Positions 34,981 to 47,784 of a DNA stretch of 64,000 nt are shown here, piece after piece. A model generated the notes under the pieces. It did no database searches. It was given only the letters and a program-made list of their open reading frames with translations, and had not been told where the DNA came from. Source of the DNA: Panax quinquefolius (taxonomy: Eukaryota; Streptophyta; Magnoliopsida; Apiales; Araliaceae). The DNA lies in NCBI GenBank assembly GCA_020205615.1, contig CM035162.1, positions 46,986,464 through 47,050,463 of the forward strand, given 5' to 3'. How positions within the stretch are numbered: position 1 is the stretch's first letter; each line of letters starts with the position of its first letter. Both the position numbers and the translations under genes were made by a program.

Positions 34981-35459
34981 TAACATCTTTCAAGGATTAA
35001 TATTTATATCAAAATATTTCATTTCCCCCAAAAAATTAAAATACTACATAGAATATTATCTTGCCTAACATTAGGAAACTGTTTGTTTGACCTTTTTCCT
35101 ACAAATAAATTTGAGACATGAAAATTAAATATAAACATTTTACGATTTTATCAAATTATGAAAGTTTTGTACCAAATTATAAGTGCAATACAAAATTTTT
35201 TGTGTACAAAAACTTTTTTATGAAATTCTAATTTGAAAGAGAGAAGAAGTTAATCCACAATATTACATAATATATAATATTTATTTAAAAAATTATCAAT
35301 AATATATATTTATTCACTTAATTTGACAACAGATGAATATTTTTAGTACTATTATTATAATAATAATTATAATAATACTAATAATAAAAATAAAAAATAA
35401 AAAAAATAATAATAATAACAATAATAATAATAATAATAGTACTAAAAATAACAGTATTA

Positions 35460-35560
35460 AACTACCGCCATAACTTGTAGCTGTAGACAGTGTAGCACAT
35501 GAGCAAATGAGGGATAAATGAGTAATTTCTGATGTCGCTACAACCTATAGCGGTAGGGAG
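35460..35560. repeat. Short inverted repeat (possible MITE fragment)
   Basis: CTACCGCCATAACTTGTAGC pairs imperfectly with GCTACAACCTATAGCGGTAG about 50 bp further on. No target duplication identified. Confidence 0.5.
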
Positions 35561-35658
35561 AATCCATTTCAATCCGTGTCATCCAATGTTGTGATCAAAT
35601 GTATAGATTATGGTTGTTAAAATAGTACTCGTGACAACCGATTGCCAAGAATGGGGGT

Positions 35659-35659
<1 letters not shown>

Positions 35660-35720
<61 letters not shown>
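35660..35720. repeat. (AT)n microsatellite
   Basis: About 60 bp of AT dinucleotides between a GGGGGTCC and a GTCGTAG flank. Confidence 0.95.
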
Positions 35721-35722
<2 letters not shown>

Positions 35723-36276
35723 GTAGTATATTTTATTTGTGCATGCCTTTCAAAACTCAATATTGCTTTTGGAATATTTATTTTTATTTTTATTTATTTT
35801 CATTAGACCTATTTTGCTCATTTTATATATGAATGTTTGACAAATGATGACTTTATAAGTGTAAATATGTCTATCCTCCTCATGGGATCCTTGGGTATAT
35901 TGTAAAAAGGGTATTAATTAATTATTTTTAATGAAGTCAAATCAGATAAAAAACATAACAAAAATTTTAAACTCATATATGATTATCCCACAATCAAATA
36001 TAAAAAATCTATTAACAATTAACACAAGTTATTCCAACCAAAAAAAGAATGTATAGAATATAGAAATTAAGATCTCATAAATTAAACTATATCACAAAGA
36101 GAATTAATCAATTATCTCATAAAAAAGTAAAATTCAATACAAAAGTGAATAAAATACTAGCAATAAAAAATTAAATACCAAAAATGATTTTTTTATATAA
36201 TTAATAACAAATATAATTGATAAAATTAAAAATATTTTAAAATTTAAAATCTTTTCAAATTCGATTAAAATTATAA

Positions 36277-36650
36277 TTGAGTCAATTTGTGATAATCTCA
36301 CTCAGATCTCCCTTCATTCCCAAATCGCGTCCCTGCCCTAACTCTCCCACTCATTTCAGCAGCCGCATACTAAGAAAAAAAAGGAAAAACCATGGCGGCT
36401 CAAGATCATATGAACTCAATCCCACCACCACTTCTCCACCAAATTGCACTTGCACCATGGCGGTTTGGTGGAGCCACTCTATGGTCGGGACGACGGATGG
36501 ATTACCTAAGTTGAGTCGTGGGAGCGTGGTTTGGGAGCCGCTGGGTAAACACATTGATTTCGAGCCTCTTTGCTTGTTTCTACCAAGAACGATGAGTTCT
36601 TCAAAGAAGATGATCTTGAAGTTTATAAGTTTCTTTGTACCTAATGTATA
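36277..36650 (+). pseudogene. Unidentified gene-like fragment with broken frame
   Basis: GC content rises sharply relative to neighbours. Coding-like text runs through three frames: from ATG near 36392 (MAAQDHMNSIPPP), then VWWSHSMVGTTDGLPKLS...VVWEPLGKHIDFEPLC, then NDEFFKEDDLEVYKFLCT to a stop near 36644. Together they suggest one protein of about 85 residues with two frame changes, preceded by a pyrimidine-rich 5' UTR-like stretch. I do not recognise the family. It may be an exon captured by the CACTA element whose terminus lies at 38.07 kb; that is speculation. Confidence 0.35.
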
Positions 36651-36959
36651 CATATACCTGATATCGTATATTATTTTTCAGACGGATGCTTATTTGTTGA
36701 TGCATATATCTTCTTTATTACTTTAATAGTTCTGATGTGTGTAATTAGGATTGGTAATAATTTCTGCATTTTTATGTTTGTTGAGTCCTGAAATTGGTTA
36801 AAGTGAAATTGAAATTGTTCGTTTTTTGGGGTTTGAGTTTGATCTCTTATGTGAATTTGATTTTGAAGAAATGATGGCTGTGAAAATGTCAAATAATGAA
36901 AGTTTATGCCATCAAATTGTCAAATAATTTATGCCATCAAATTGAGATTATTGAAATTT

Positions 36960-38078
36960 GATAATGGAAGTTTTTGACTAAATGGAGGCTGCCAATGATG
37001 AAAGGAAGACCGATGACGTCGCTTGGATACAAGAAAATTTTGCCTCCATATAAAAATGTGACGATATTGCATACTTTGTCACTAAATATAAGAATTTATG
37101 ATGAACCAGTGTTGTCACTTAGCCACTCATCTAATTAGTGATGAACTAGTATCTCGTCATATAAAATTGGTATTTGTAGCAATAAAAATTGTCATAAATA
37201 TTAATTTTTCGTCTTTAAAAAATTTACCTCCAAAAGTTCTTAATTTTTTTTTTGCCTCCAAATCAAATTGTGACGCTATTACGTACTTTGTCACTAAATA
37301 TAACAATTTATGACGAACCACTTTTGTCACTTTACCACGCAGCTAATTAGTGACGCACTATTATCTCGTCATATAAAATTGGTATTTATGACAATACAAA
37401 TTGTCACAAATTATTATTTTTTCGTCTTTCAAAAATTTGCCTCCAAATAAAATTATAACGATATTACGTACTTTGTCACTAAATATAAGAATTTATGACG
37501 AACCATTTTTGTCACTTATCCCCTCATCTAATTAGTGACAAACTATTTTTTTGTCATATAAAATTGGTATTTATGACAATATAAATTGTCATAAATTATT
37601 AGTTTTCCGTCTTTAAAAAATTTCCCTCCAAAAATAATTTTGCCTCTAAATAAAATTGTGATGAATTTGTATTTGGCGTCACTAAATGTGAACATTAGTG
37701 ATGAAAGCACATTGTCACTAAATTTTACAAATAATTAATGACAAATTATTATGTTGTCATCGAAAGAAATATTTGGTGACAATAAATACTGTCATCAATT
37801 ATTACAAAATGTCACTAAAAGGTTTCCCTCCAAAATTTTGGTGCGAAATTCTACCTCCAAAATAACTTGTGATGAAATTTTCTTAATCGTCATCAAATGT
37901 GTAAATTAGTGACGATATAAATGATTAATAGTAACAAAATTAAAGGTCGTCACAAAAATAAAAGTTTTAGTGACGATTATGAATTTCGTAATTATTAATT
38001 AACAAATTGTGACAAAATTTTGTGTGTGGAAAAAACGTCATCATAAAATGTGTGATTTCTTGTAGTGGAATAGTGTGA
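36960..38078 (-). mobile_element. CACTA-type right terminus with subterminal tandem repeats
   Basis: Ends TTTCTTGTAGTG on the + strand, which is CACTACAAGAAA inward, at about 38065-38076. Inside it, units of about 185-215 bp (starting near 37045, 37255, 37440 and 37637) repeat GTCACTAAATATAAG...GTCATATAAAATTGGTATTT, as expected of CACTA subterminal regions. The terminus differs from the one at 31525 beyond the first 12 bases, so they are probably different elements. It abuts a gypsy LTR tip. Confidence 0.65.
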
Positions 38079-38082
38079 TGGT

Positions 38083-39532
<1,450 letters not shown>

Positions 39533-39659
39533 GATGCCCCTCTTTATCATGTTTATGCAATGTAATGGAATGAAAATAATAAAGATTACTAAACACTTGA
39601 AATATGACAAGGTATATTTAATGATGCAAATCACAAATCAATGAATGTTAAAATGCTTT

Positions 39660-39785
39660 TGCAAATCACACTTCACAAATCACACATTACATTTTGCATT
39701 TCGCACTTCGTAACTCGCACATTGCACCTCGCATATCACAAATTGCACTTCGCATATCGCAAATTGCACTTCGCAAATCGCTTTA
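39660..39785. repeat. Short tandem repeat (AAATYGCACTTCGCA units)
   Basis: Six to seven drifting units of 15-21 bp containing TTGCACTTCGCA or TCGCACTTCG. Located about 150 bp inside the Tat/Ogre internal region. Confidence 0.75.
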
Positions 39786-39948
39786 CCATGATTGGTTATT
39801 GCTGATGCCTATGCTGGTGTTAACTCCAACGATTTGATTTTTTTTCGGTGTTACCGATGCTTGTTTGATAAAGATAAATTTAGACATTTTTTTACATCTT
39901 TGATGGGGATGATGTTCTGAAATAACCTGACCTTCCCGATGTATATGC

Positions 39949-40441
39949 TGGTAGTGTACAACGGTGCCTACCCTGCTAGTAGTTGACAACGGTGCCTACC
40001 CTGCTGGTAGTTGACAACGGTGCCTCCCTTGCTAGTATTTAACAAGGGTGCCTACCCTGCTGGTAATTGACAACGGTGCCTACCCTATTGGTAGTTAACA
40101 GCAGTGCATGCCCTGCTAGTAGTTGACAACGGTGCTTACCCTGCTGGTAGTTGACAATGGTGCCTACCCTATTGGTAATTGACAACGGTGGCTACCCTGC
40201 TGGTAGTTGACAATGATGCCTACCATGCTGGTAGTTGATAATGGTGCGTACCCTGTTGGTAGTTGACAACGGCGCCTACCCTGCTGGTAGTTGACAATGG
40301 TGCCTACCATGCTGGTAGTTAACAATGGTGCATACCTTCTTGGTAGTTGACAGGGGTGACTACCCTGCTGGTAGTTGACAACGGTGCCTACCTTGCTGGT
40401 AGTTAACAACGGTGCATACCCTGCTCGTAGTTAACAACGGT
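39949..40441. repeat. 28-bp minisatellite, 17 full units plus a partial one
   Basis: Each unit has the form TGGTAGTTGACAACGG + TGCCTACCCTGC. All 17 units count to exactly 28 bp without indels, only substitutions (frequent GAC/AAC and CCTGC/CTAT changes). Lies between the LTR and the other arrays of the Tat/Ogre remnant. No unique spacers, so not a CRISPR. Confidence 0.95.
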
Positions 40442-41539
40442 TGATCACTGAACTATCTCGATGCCTACTCGAACGGTAGTTTTCAACATCGAAATGTTTT
40501 TCAAATCTGGGCATTTAATGTGTATGCATATTTGACTTTACTAGGGATGCATGCTTAACTTTTTAATGGAGATGTACACTGATATTGCGCGGTTGCACAT
40601 GTGCAGACCATGCATGATGTGATGATTTTAGGAGTCTATTGTCCTAGGTTGATGTACATATTTAATTAACTTGACTAGATGTGGAAACATACCTAACCCT
40701 TTCTTAGGCGATTTGGAGTTTTTTTTTGTTGTTGGGTGCTTGTGCCCCATTTCCTTATGCTTTTTATTCGCGACCCAGCTGGATTGATGACCTGGGTGTC
40801 GCTGACGTCCCTGGAGGGTGCGGCCTAATATTTCACTGCCCAAATTTGATCTTCAGTGTAGAGGCCTCGACTTGTGAGGACTTAGTGTAGGTTGACATAT
40901 TTAATTATGTAGATTTCATTTGCTAGACCTTTTGTCATCGGCCGTCTATTTTTGAGTTAAGGGTTCCCCTGGGAATTTGTCCCTTTTTTTGTTGTGGCAA
41001 GCTTATGTCGTTGTAACTTCTTAGGAGTTCTGTCCTTTCTTTTGATGAGAATCTTGATCCCGCCTTAAACTCTTTCCATTTCTTGGAATCAGAAAATGCC
41101 CCAGCCCTTTTATATTTTATTAGCGGGGATTCATATAAGAAACTCTCTTTGTTGACCAAGTCGAGAGTGAGCAATATCTTGCACATCAAAAGAACAAAAT
41201 GCACCAAAAGCTTGACGGCTCGGCCGTAAGGATTAGTACACTCTTGTGAATAAGGCATTTGAAGTAAAAGTTTATGAAATTGAATGAATTATGAAATTGC
41301 AAGGAAATTTTAAAGCATACTTGGTCATTATTCATGAGTAGCATTAGATTCAAAAGACTTATCTCCCTTTATCAAAGATATTTCATCCTCACCTTAGACG
41401 TTATTCTTCGCAGAATTGATTCATATGACACATGGACTATGAGTGACACAACTCTTAGCAGGGGTTTCATTTTCATGACTTTTAAGATTCCAAAATTTTC
41501 TTTTTCTCTTGCTTAACTTGTTTTGTTTTCTTAGGCTAT

Positions 41540-41965
41540 TCAGAGTTACCCATTTAACGAGTTTTGGACCAATGACTCCCAAACCTAACGGCTTTAGGGC
41601 ACTAGGTGTAATGACACCCCTTTGTGTTTACTTACTTGAGTAACAAAGACCACACTTCGAGATAAGTCAGGTGGTTTCTCTATTTGATTCTCACCTGAGC
41701 TTGTGCAAGATTCATTTTCTTAAGCTTAAATTACCCATGTAGCGAGTGTTGGGCCAGTGACTCCCAAACCAAACGGCTTTAGGGTACCAGGTGCAAAAAA
41801 ACCCCTCGGGCTTAATTACTTGAGTAACCTAGACCACAATTCAGATCTGTTCAAGTCTCACCTTCTCTTCCTTATAATGCTCGTTTTCTTAGGCAATAAG
41901 TTATCCATGTAACGAGCGTTGGACTGATGACTCCCAAACCAGATGGCTTCAGGGCACCAGGTGTA
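41540..41965. repeat. Three tandem units around GACTCCCAAACC..ACGGCTTTAGGG
   Basis: Copies begin near 41545, 41728 and 41888 (spacing 183 and 160 bp). Each reads TTACCCATGTAACGAG...TGACTCCCAAACC...GGCTTTAGGGCACCAGGTG. Sequence between the blocks is less conserved. Non-coding. Confidence 0.8.
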
Positions 41966-43004
41966 AAGACATCCCTCAGGCTTAATAACTCGAGCAACCC
42001 AGGATGGAGACTTATCTTTTATCTTTTCATTAATTTTTATTGTTTTCGCCATAACTTTATACCCCACAACAAAGAGTCAGGGCAATCGCAAAGTGTAGAC
42101 ATACATATGAGGTCAAGTCTGTTCCAAACAACGCTTAAACCTAGAATGTTGTGCCTTATCAAAAGGTTGAATGGTCTTAATTCTCTAATCATTCCTGTGA
42201 TTCTTGCTCCACGGACGCTTATCAGAACTAATCCACTTCACAACAAGTTAAGCAAAAAACTTTTTCTAAGAATACTTAACATGTATATTATCGCTAATGC
42301 ATGTAAATGGAGACTGAAAGCACATAAAGGGATGAAAGATTCATACCTCACATGTAGATTATTTATTCTGAGAAAAATATGATTGGAAAAAACAAAATGA
42401 TCATACCGGATTACTAGTGAAATGATATGCGGGAAGCTCTGATGTTGATGGTGCCGACTGGTGCATTTTCCTTCTTAGGATGGTTGATAAATGCCCCAGT
42501 GTTGAGTTATCGATGTTTTTGAAATTGCCCTAATCTTGTTTGTTGTAGGGGTCCCAACATTGGGTTGTCGTTAATTCTGAAATTTCCCCAGTCTTTGGTT
42601 GTTGTCTAAGGTAGTTGTTTTGATATATGGGTTGATAAGATGTCAAAACCGCAAGAGTTTTTTACCTCATGAATCACATGGTGAACAGGTAGTGGATATG
42701 GTTGGATGCTTGGATACCTTCAATCATTATTTCTAACTTGTTGGCGCAATTGGCTTTGATGATTTTCTTTTACTTTGATGAAGACTTGGGATTAAGGGTG
42801 TCGGCCCTTTGAAGGTCCTTTTGATGATCATGATTGATGTATCGTTGTGTTGTTGTTTCAACTTTGATGATTGATGTCGAGAGGCCTTCAGACTCTACTA
42901 AATTAGCCTTAAGATCTTAGCTTGGTTGGTGATGATTTCACCCGAGTTTGATTTGATCTGCAAGGTTTGATTTGTGGTCTTGATTTGGTATTTGGATTTT
43001 AGGT

Positions 43005-43570
43005 TTAGATATTTCTATTGATGGTTAGACCGTACAATAGATGGTTTCCTACGTACTTCTGTGCAAGGAAATCAGGTCTACGTAGTTCACACTTGGCCTG
43101 AACAGTTGAAAAATGTTTATTTGGGTTTGAGCATGGTTTGAGGGGTTTTTGGAATTTTTTATTTGGTTTGACAGTACCATAGATGACTGTCTTCGTACTC
43201 ACATTGATGGGGGGAAATAATGTCTTTCGTAGTTTAGTCTTCATTTGAACGGTTTGAAAAGTGTTTATTTGGGTTTGAGTAGGTGTTTTGGGTTTTTGTT
43301 TGGTTTGACCCACCATAGTTGGCTGCCTATGTACTCCCATGACTGGAGGGAGATCAGGTCTTTCGTAGTTTGGGCTTGGCCTGAATGGTTGGTATTTTGG
43401 AGTGAAGTATTCTGGGGATTTGAAAGGTGTTTGTTTTGATTAGTTCAAATGGGTTTTTGGGTTTTTTGTTTGGTTTGACAGCACCATAAATGGCTACCTA
43501 CATACTGCCATTAATGGGGGGAAATCAGGTCTTTCGTAGTTCAAGCTTAGACAAGACCTGACTGGCTTGA
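43005..43570. repeat. Four tandem units around GGTTTGACAGCACCATA...TCTTTCGTAGTT
   Basis: Unit starts near 43028, 43165, 43302 and 43472. Each holds ACCATAGATGGCT, TACGTACT, GGGGGGAAATCAGGTC, TTTCGTAGTT and CTTGGCCTGAA blocks. Length varies from about 137 to 170 bp. The ORFs at 43005-43439 run through the array and are not genes. Confidence 0.85.
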
Positions 43571-43689
43571 TTTTTTTATTTTTTTAAATTTTTTTCAATA
43601 TTGACATGCATGGAAATTAAAAGTCGAAATGCTAAAAAAGTGATATCGTCCCAACATCTCCTGGAACTCACCACTTTATCCTCTAGATA

Positions 43690-44530
43690 TATGTCTTCCT
43701 GGCTAGATGAGGCCTAATAGTCTATTTATCAGTGGTTATGTTGCCTTCCAGGCTCACGATAGAGGTCACATCCTGGTCATGAATATCTTCGATTACAGCC
43801 ATAACTTGATCACTTCTTGATTCGCCATATCCCTCGGGGATGCTCATACTGGACCCACCGCAAAAAGTGATGAACTCTTTATTCCTTGATGGGTTGGCTT
43901 CCCCAATAACTTCACCACCTTTTTCTTCATTTGTTCCTTCATATTTTTCATGGGCTTGAGAGGATTTAACTATGGAATCTCTCTCAAATTATTGTATTCC
44001 TTGCAAAGAACTTTCCTTTATGTCTTTTTCTACACTAGGAAGGATCAGTATTTCCTCCTCATCATCTAGGAGGGTAAAATTAGGAATGTGGTTGTTAACT
44101 TTTGGCAACAAGAGATGGTGGTGGATGAATTTCATTAGGAGACTCTCTTGTCTCCTCTGTCACTCCCAACATTAGGATCAGTCCACCTTGTGTTCGATCA
44201 GGATTGGTGCTCATAGCCTTCACCTCCTTTGAACTGCATGTCTCAAGTGGACATCTTAAGCTCTTTATTTCCCTTTTACCTTTTCTAGTCATGGGGACTT
44301 CTATCTTTAGCTCTCCATTGTCAATGAGATCTTAAATTTTATGCTTTAGAGACTAACATTCCTCAGTTGCATGTCCAGGTGAGTCAGAATGGTAAGCACA
44401 CCTCTTGTTGAGATCATGATGCCATCCTTTGGGATTAGCAGGTGGAGCAAGCTCAGTAATCTTTCCTTCCCTTATCAGAAAGTGTAACATCTCTTCATTT
44501 GATTTGTTCAGAGGGGTGAATTTTTGGTCT
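43690..44530 (-). pseudogene. Tat/Ogre-type gag remnant A (zinc-knuckle region and downstream)
   Basis: Minus strand near 44450-44330 reads WHHDLNKRCAYHSDSPGHAT then EEC, SLKHKI and DLIDNGEL: the C-X2-H-X4-GH-X4-C knuckle and following helix of Tat/Ogre-type gag. It continues with KREIKSLRCPL (44280) and an open acidic stretch toward 43700 containing CGGSSMSIPEGYGESRSD. Several stops. Nucleic-acid-binding part of gag; non-functional. Confidence 0.6.
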
Positions 44531-44859
44531 TGAATTCTGGTTAACTTCTATTTTCTCTTGGCTTTCTGATAGTTGAGTGAAAAGTTACCTTGTAACCTGT
44601 TATTGGTGCACTATCAGATTAGCCAACAAAGTTACTTGATGTTGGATTGTCTCTAATTTTTGACTTCCTGTCATATATTCCTCTTAATTTTCCAACTCTA
44701 GGACATTTGTTCTACTCCTTTGGGGGAACGAACAACTCCTCCATTCTTCTTATGTACTTACGATTTGGATGCATTTTACTGCTTCATGACTCGATCATGT
44801 TCACTCCCTTCGTATCATGTTGCAACAGAAGGTTGGTGTTAATATTTTGTTGGTCAGGC

Positions 44860-45110
44860 CGTTGGACCACAACATCGCCAGTTTTGATTAGATTTTGAAA
44901 TTTATGCTTTAAGGACCAACAATCTTATGTATCGTGTCCCGAAGACCTTGAATGGTAAGCATGTCTTTAGCTTGGATTGTATCTTTTGCTTTTTGGATCA
45001 AGAGGTGGAGCCAATTTGGTAATTTTCCTCTAGTTGATTAATAACTCCAATATGTTTTCCAAGGAATCACCTAGTGGAGTGAACTCCCAATTTTATGTTC
45101 TTTCAAATTT
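44860..45110 (-). pseudogene. Tat/Ogre-type gag remnant B (duplicate of the knuckle region)
   Basis: About 530 bp to the right of remnant A the same protein segment recurs, more decayed: near 44880-44990 the minus strand again encodes a Y/H-S..GHD-type knuckle and SLKHKFQNLIKTG. Either a tandem duplication inside gag or two overlapping element fragments. Confidence 0.5.
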
Positions 45111-45284
45111 TTTCTTTCTGTCCTGGTATTGGTTGAATGCAGTTTGTTGTTGTAATGACAAATTGCATTCCATCTTCTAAATGGGGGGACTATGGTTGGG
45201 TCTCTTAACTTGCCCTTATAAAACGAAAGATACATCTTCGTCGTCTTCCTTCTTAGTGCAACAGGAAAATGAAATTTCGAGTGT

Positions 45285-45623
45285 CTATACCTTGGATTAT
45301 CAGATAGATTCTGCCTTTACAAGAATTTGACTTGGAAATCAAGAATAAGAAAAAGGCAGAAAACTTGGTGGCAGATCAATTGAGTAGGCCGTTAAGAGAT
45401 GAGGAGATGTTATCATTACATGATTCTTTTCCAGATGAGCATCTACTTTCCATTCGTGATGAGATTCTCTGGTATGCAAATATTGTGAATTATTTGGTAA
45501 GTGCATATTTTCCTAGTGATTGTTCCAAATCCCAAAAAGGAAAAGCTAAAGAGTGATGCTAAACACTATGTTTGGGATGATCCATATTTATGGAATTTTT
45601 GTGCTGACCAGATAGTTAGAAGA
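45285..45623 (+). pseudogene. Athila-type RNase H end and integrase zinc-finger, left piece
   Basis: RWILPLQEFDLEIKNKKKAE followed by NLVADQLSRP is the Athila RNase H C-terminus. Then FPDEHLLSIRDE, WYANIVNYLVSAYFP, a frame change, and DAKHYVWDDPYLWNFCADQI VRR of the integrase H2C2 region. It stops at the target duplication gaaga (45619-45623) of a solo LTR and resumes at 48982. The left part of the polyprotein is missing. Confidence 0.85.
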
Positions 45624-46786
45624 TGTGACAACCCCAAAATAGGTTCATTTCATCCAACCCATTCTGAGTCGCGAAATACATGGTACAGAAAACAACTACA
45701 ACTTTATTACAACAATTGTCGTGCAAAATACAACAACACATATGCTGTGAGTTTGGATACAAATATATACCAAATGTGACACATGTCCCAACCACGGACA
45801 AGACACCACAAAGGACACCTTACATAAAGGTATAGTCAAAAACTGTTTTAGAAATTTGAATCTTTGGGAAGTGCTCAAGGAAACCTTCGTACATGGGAGG
45901 CCATGCTTCTAGGTTATGATAGATATCATATGGCCACAAAATTATCCTTGGTTGACCCAATAGTCCCCAAAGAAAAACGAGAAGATTACTATCATATTCT
46001 TCCCAATGGTGAGTCTTCTCTTGACATATCATTATCTCCACTGTCTCTAATTGAGAATTATACTTCAAACAAACACCAAGATTATATAGGTAGTGCTCGT
46101 AAATATACTCAGCAAGTGGATGAGCACATCCCTGTCTTATGATGATACGAGGTTGTATGTCATTATATATCTTGTATGATATATAGTGGCAAAACACCCT
46201 TCCAACGTTGGGTTTGCCTCACCCTATTTGATTCACCAAATATAACTACTAAATGATGTATACAACACTTTTCTATACTGCTTAGGGAGAACCTCCACAG
46301 CTAGAGACCACCGTTCTATTTCCCCGTTACCCTCGCTCGACCCAGCTACACTCTTATTACCTGAAAAGGAATTGTGAAGCAAAAGGGTGAGCACAACTAG
46401 CTCAGTAAAGAATATCATGACTAAAGATAATTAAATTATCAATAGCCTTCATCAATAATAAATTAGAGATTTAGAACATATGGTAGATGATAAAACTTTT
46501 CAACCATTGTTGCAGCGGAACGAACAATCCATTAGAAGAGTAAAATAGACTATAAAGTCTATTATCTTTTCCACGTTAAAAGTCCACCAACAATGTTTTA
46601 TCCCTGTAACATCAATCAATAGTTCCTTTCCACAATCATTTGAATATCTCATAATCATAATTGTGATTTTAAATTTCTCTTCGTACCCAGGACGAAGATA
46701 ATTTTCATCACATGTCTTTACCTGAAACATCAAAGATCATGGTTATACCAAATCACAGTTCGTGTTTATAATCATACTAACAATTT

Positions 46787-46935
46787 CATCTTTGCACTAC
46801 GGGCCAAAGATATTCATCAACAGACCATCTTTGCACTACATGCCAAAGATATACCTCAACAGTTCATATTTGCACTACAGGCCAAATATATTCATCAACA
46901 GTTCATATTTGCACTACAGGCCAAATATATTAATA
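46787..46935 (-). repeat. Four hairpins with conserved CACTAC loop in solo LTR
   Basis: Units of about 38-40 bp. Arms are ATCTTTG/CAAAGAT in the first two and ATATTTG/CAAATAT in the last two, around a CACTAC..GC loop. Looser copies continue at 47005-47140. On the element strand they lie downstream of the TATA box, so they would be transcribed. Confidence 0.8.
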
Positions 46936-47283
46936 TCTCAAAGAAATATATAATCATTTCAGAACTTATATAAACAATAATTATAACCATGTTGATCAAT
47001 TCACCTTTGCACTTAAGCTAAAGATATTCAATTATAAATTCAATGGTCATGATCATACCAGTCACAATTCAACTTTTCCACTACTGGCTAAAGAGAACCC
47101 TAGTCATGATCATACCAATAATCTACCCATCTTTACACTCAAGTGAAAGAGAATATCATCATTAGGGTTATAAAAATGTTATATATGATAATAAAAACAA
47201 TATAATCAATATATAGTTTTAATCTCCAGAGTAATATTCATAAATCAACTATAATTTGGTTAGAAAAAGAAACCAATTTTTGT

Positions 47284-47385
47284 CGTGAATAGTACCCGTG
47301 AATAGTAACTCGTGAATAGTAACTCATGAATAGTAACTCATGAATAGTAATTTATGAATAGTAACTCGTGAATAGTACTCCGTAT
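47284..47385. repeat. 14-bp minisatellite AACTCGTGAATAGT
   Basis: About seven units with GTGAATAGT or ATGAATAGT cores, followed by degenerate CATAAATAGTGCC units to about 47465. Located in the solo LTR about 300 bp downstream of its TATA box (element strand). Confidence 0.85.
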
Positions 47386-47776
47386 TCGTACATAGCACCG
47401 TATACATAAATAATGTCATGTAAATAGTGCCTTATACATAAATAGTGCCGTATACGTGAAGAGTAACCCCGACTCAAAAAGTTCCAAATTTGATAAAAAG
47501 TTCATACCAATATTTCGGCATAATGATATTGAAGAAAATATCATTTTAAGAAGAAAATAACACCCCTTACTATCCCTTACTTTCCCTTACTATCCCTTAC
47601 CTCAAAAGAGCAGCACTTCTGACTGGATATCGAATATGACGCTGAAGGAAACTTGAACTGATGAATAGCAACTCACCAAGTATCTAAATACTCACAAAAT
47701 ACGCTCGATAATCTAGAGAGAAAAAGAGAGAAAACTTATGAATTCTGGTGTGATTTTCAATTCTAACTTAGCCCTC

Positions 47777-47784
47777 TATTTATA
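47777..47784 (-). promoter_or_regulatory. TATA box of solo gypsy LTR
   Basis: TATTTATA on the + strand in the context CCCTCTATTTATAGG; minus strand TATAAATAGAGGG, a standard plant LTR TATA context. Confidence 0.65.

Larger units (their letters stand above)
39533..45180 (-). mobile_element. Internal remnant of a Tat/Ogre-type gypsy element, pol deleted
   Basis: Element-strand order (right to left): gag remnants, then a long non-coding region of tandem arrays, then polypurine tract and 3' LTR. No RT, RNase H or integrase is recognisable, and no 5' LTR was found at the right edge. A short open piece at 40935-41258 (SDSKKWKEFKAGSRFSSKER) has no recognised family. Confidence 0.6.

Noticed and set aside
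36351..36653. 100-codon minus-strand frame over the gene-like fragment
   Set aside because: The + strand reading shows better coding continuity, with a start-like leader; the minus frame looks like its shadow, though neither is proven.
39949..40441. Regular 28-bp repeats resembling a CRISPR array
   Set aside because: Units are directly contiguous with no spacers, and the context is a plant retrotransposon; it is a minisatellite.
42005..42382. 151-codon + strand frame in the Tat/Ogre region
   Set aside because: Starts in a tandem unit, no recognisable domain, and opposite in strand to the element's gag; likely chance.
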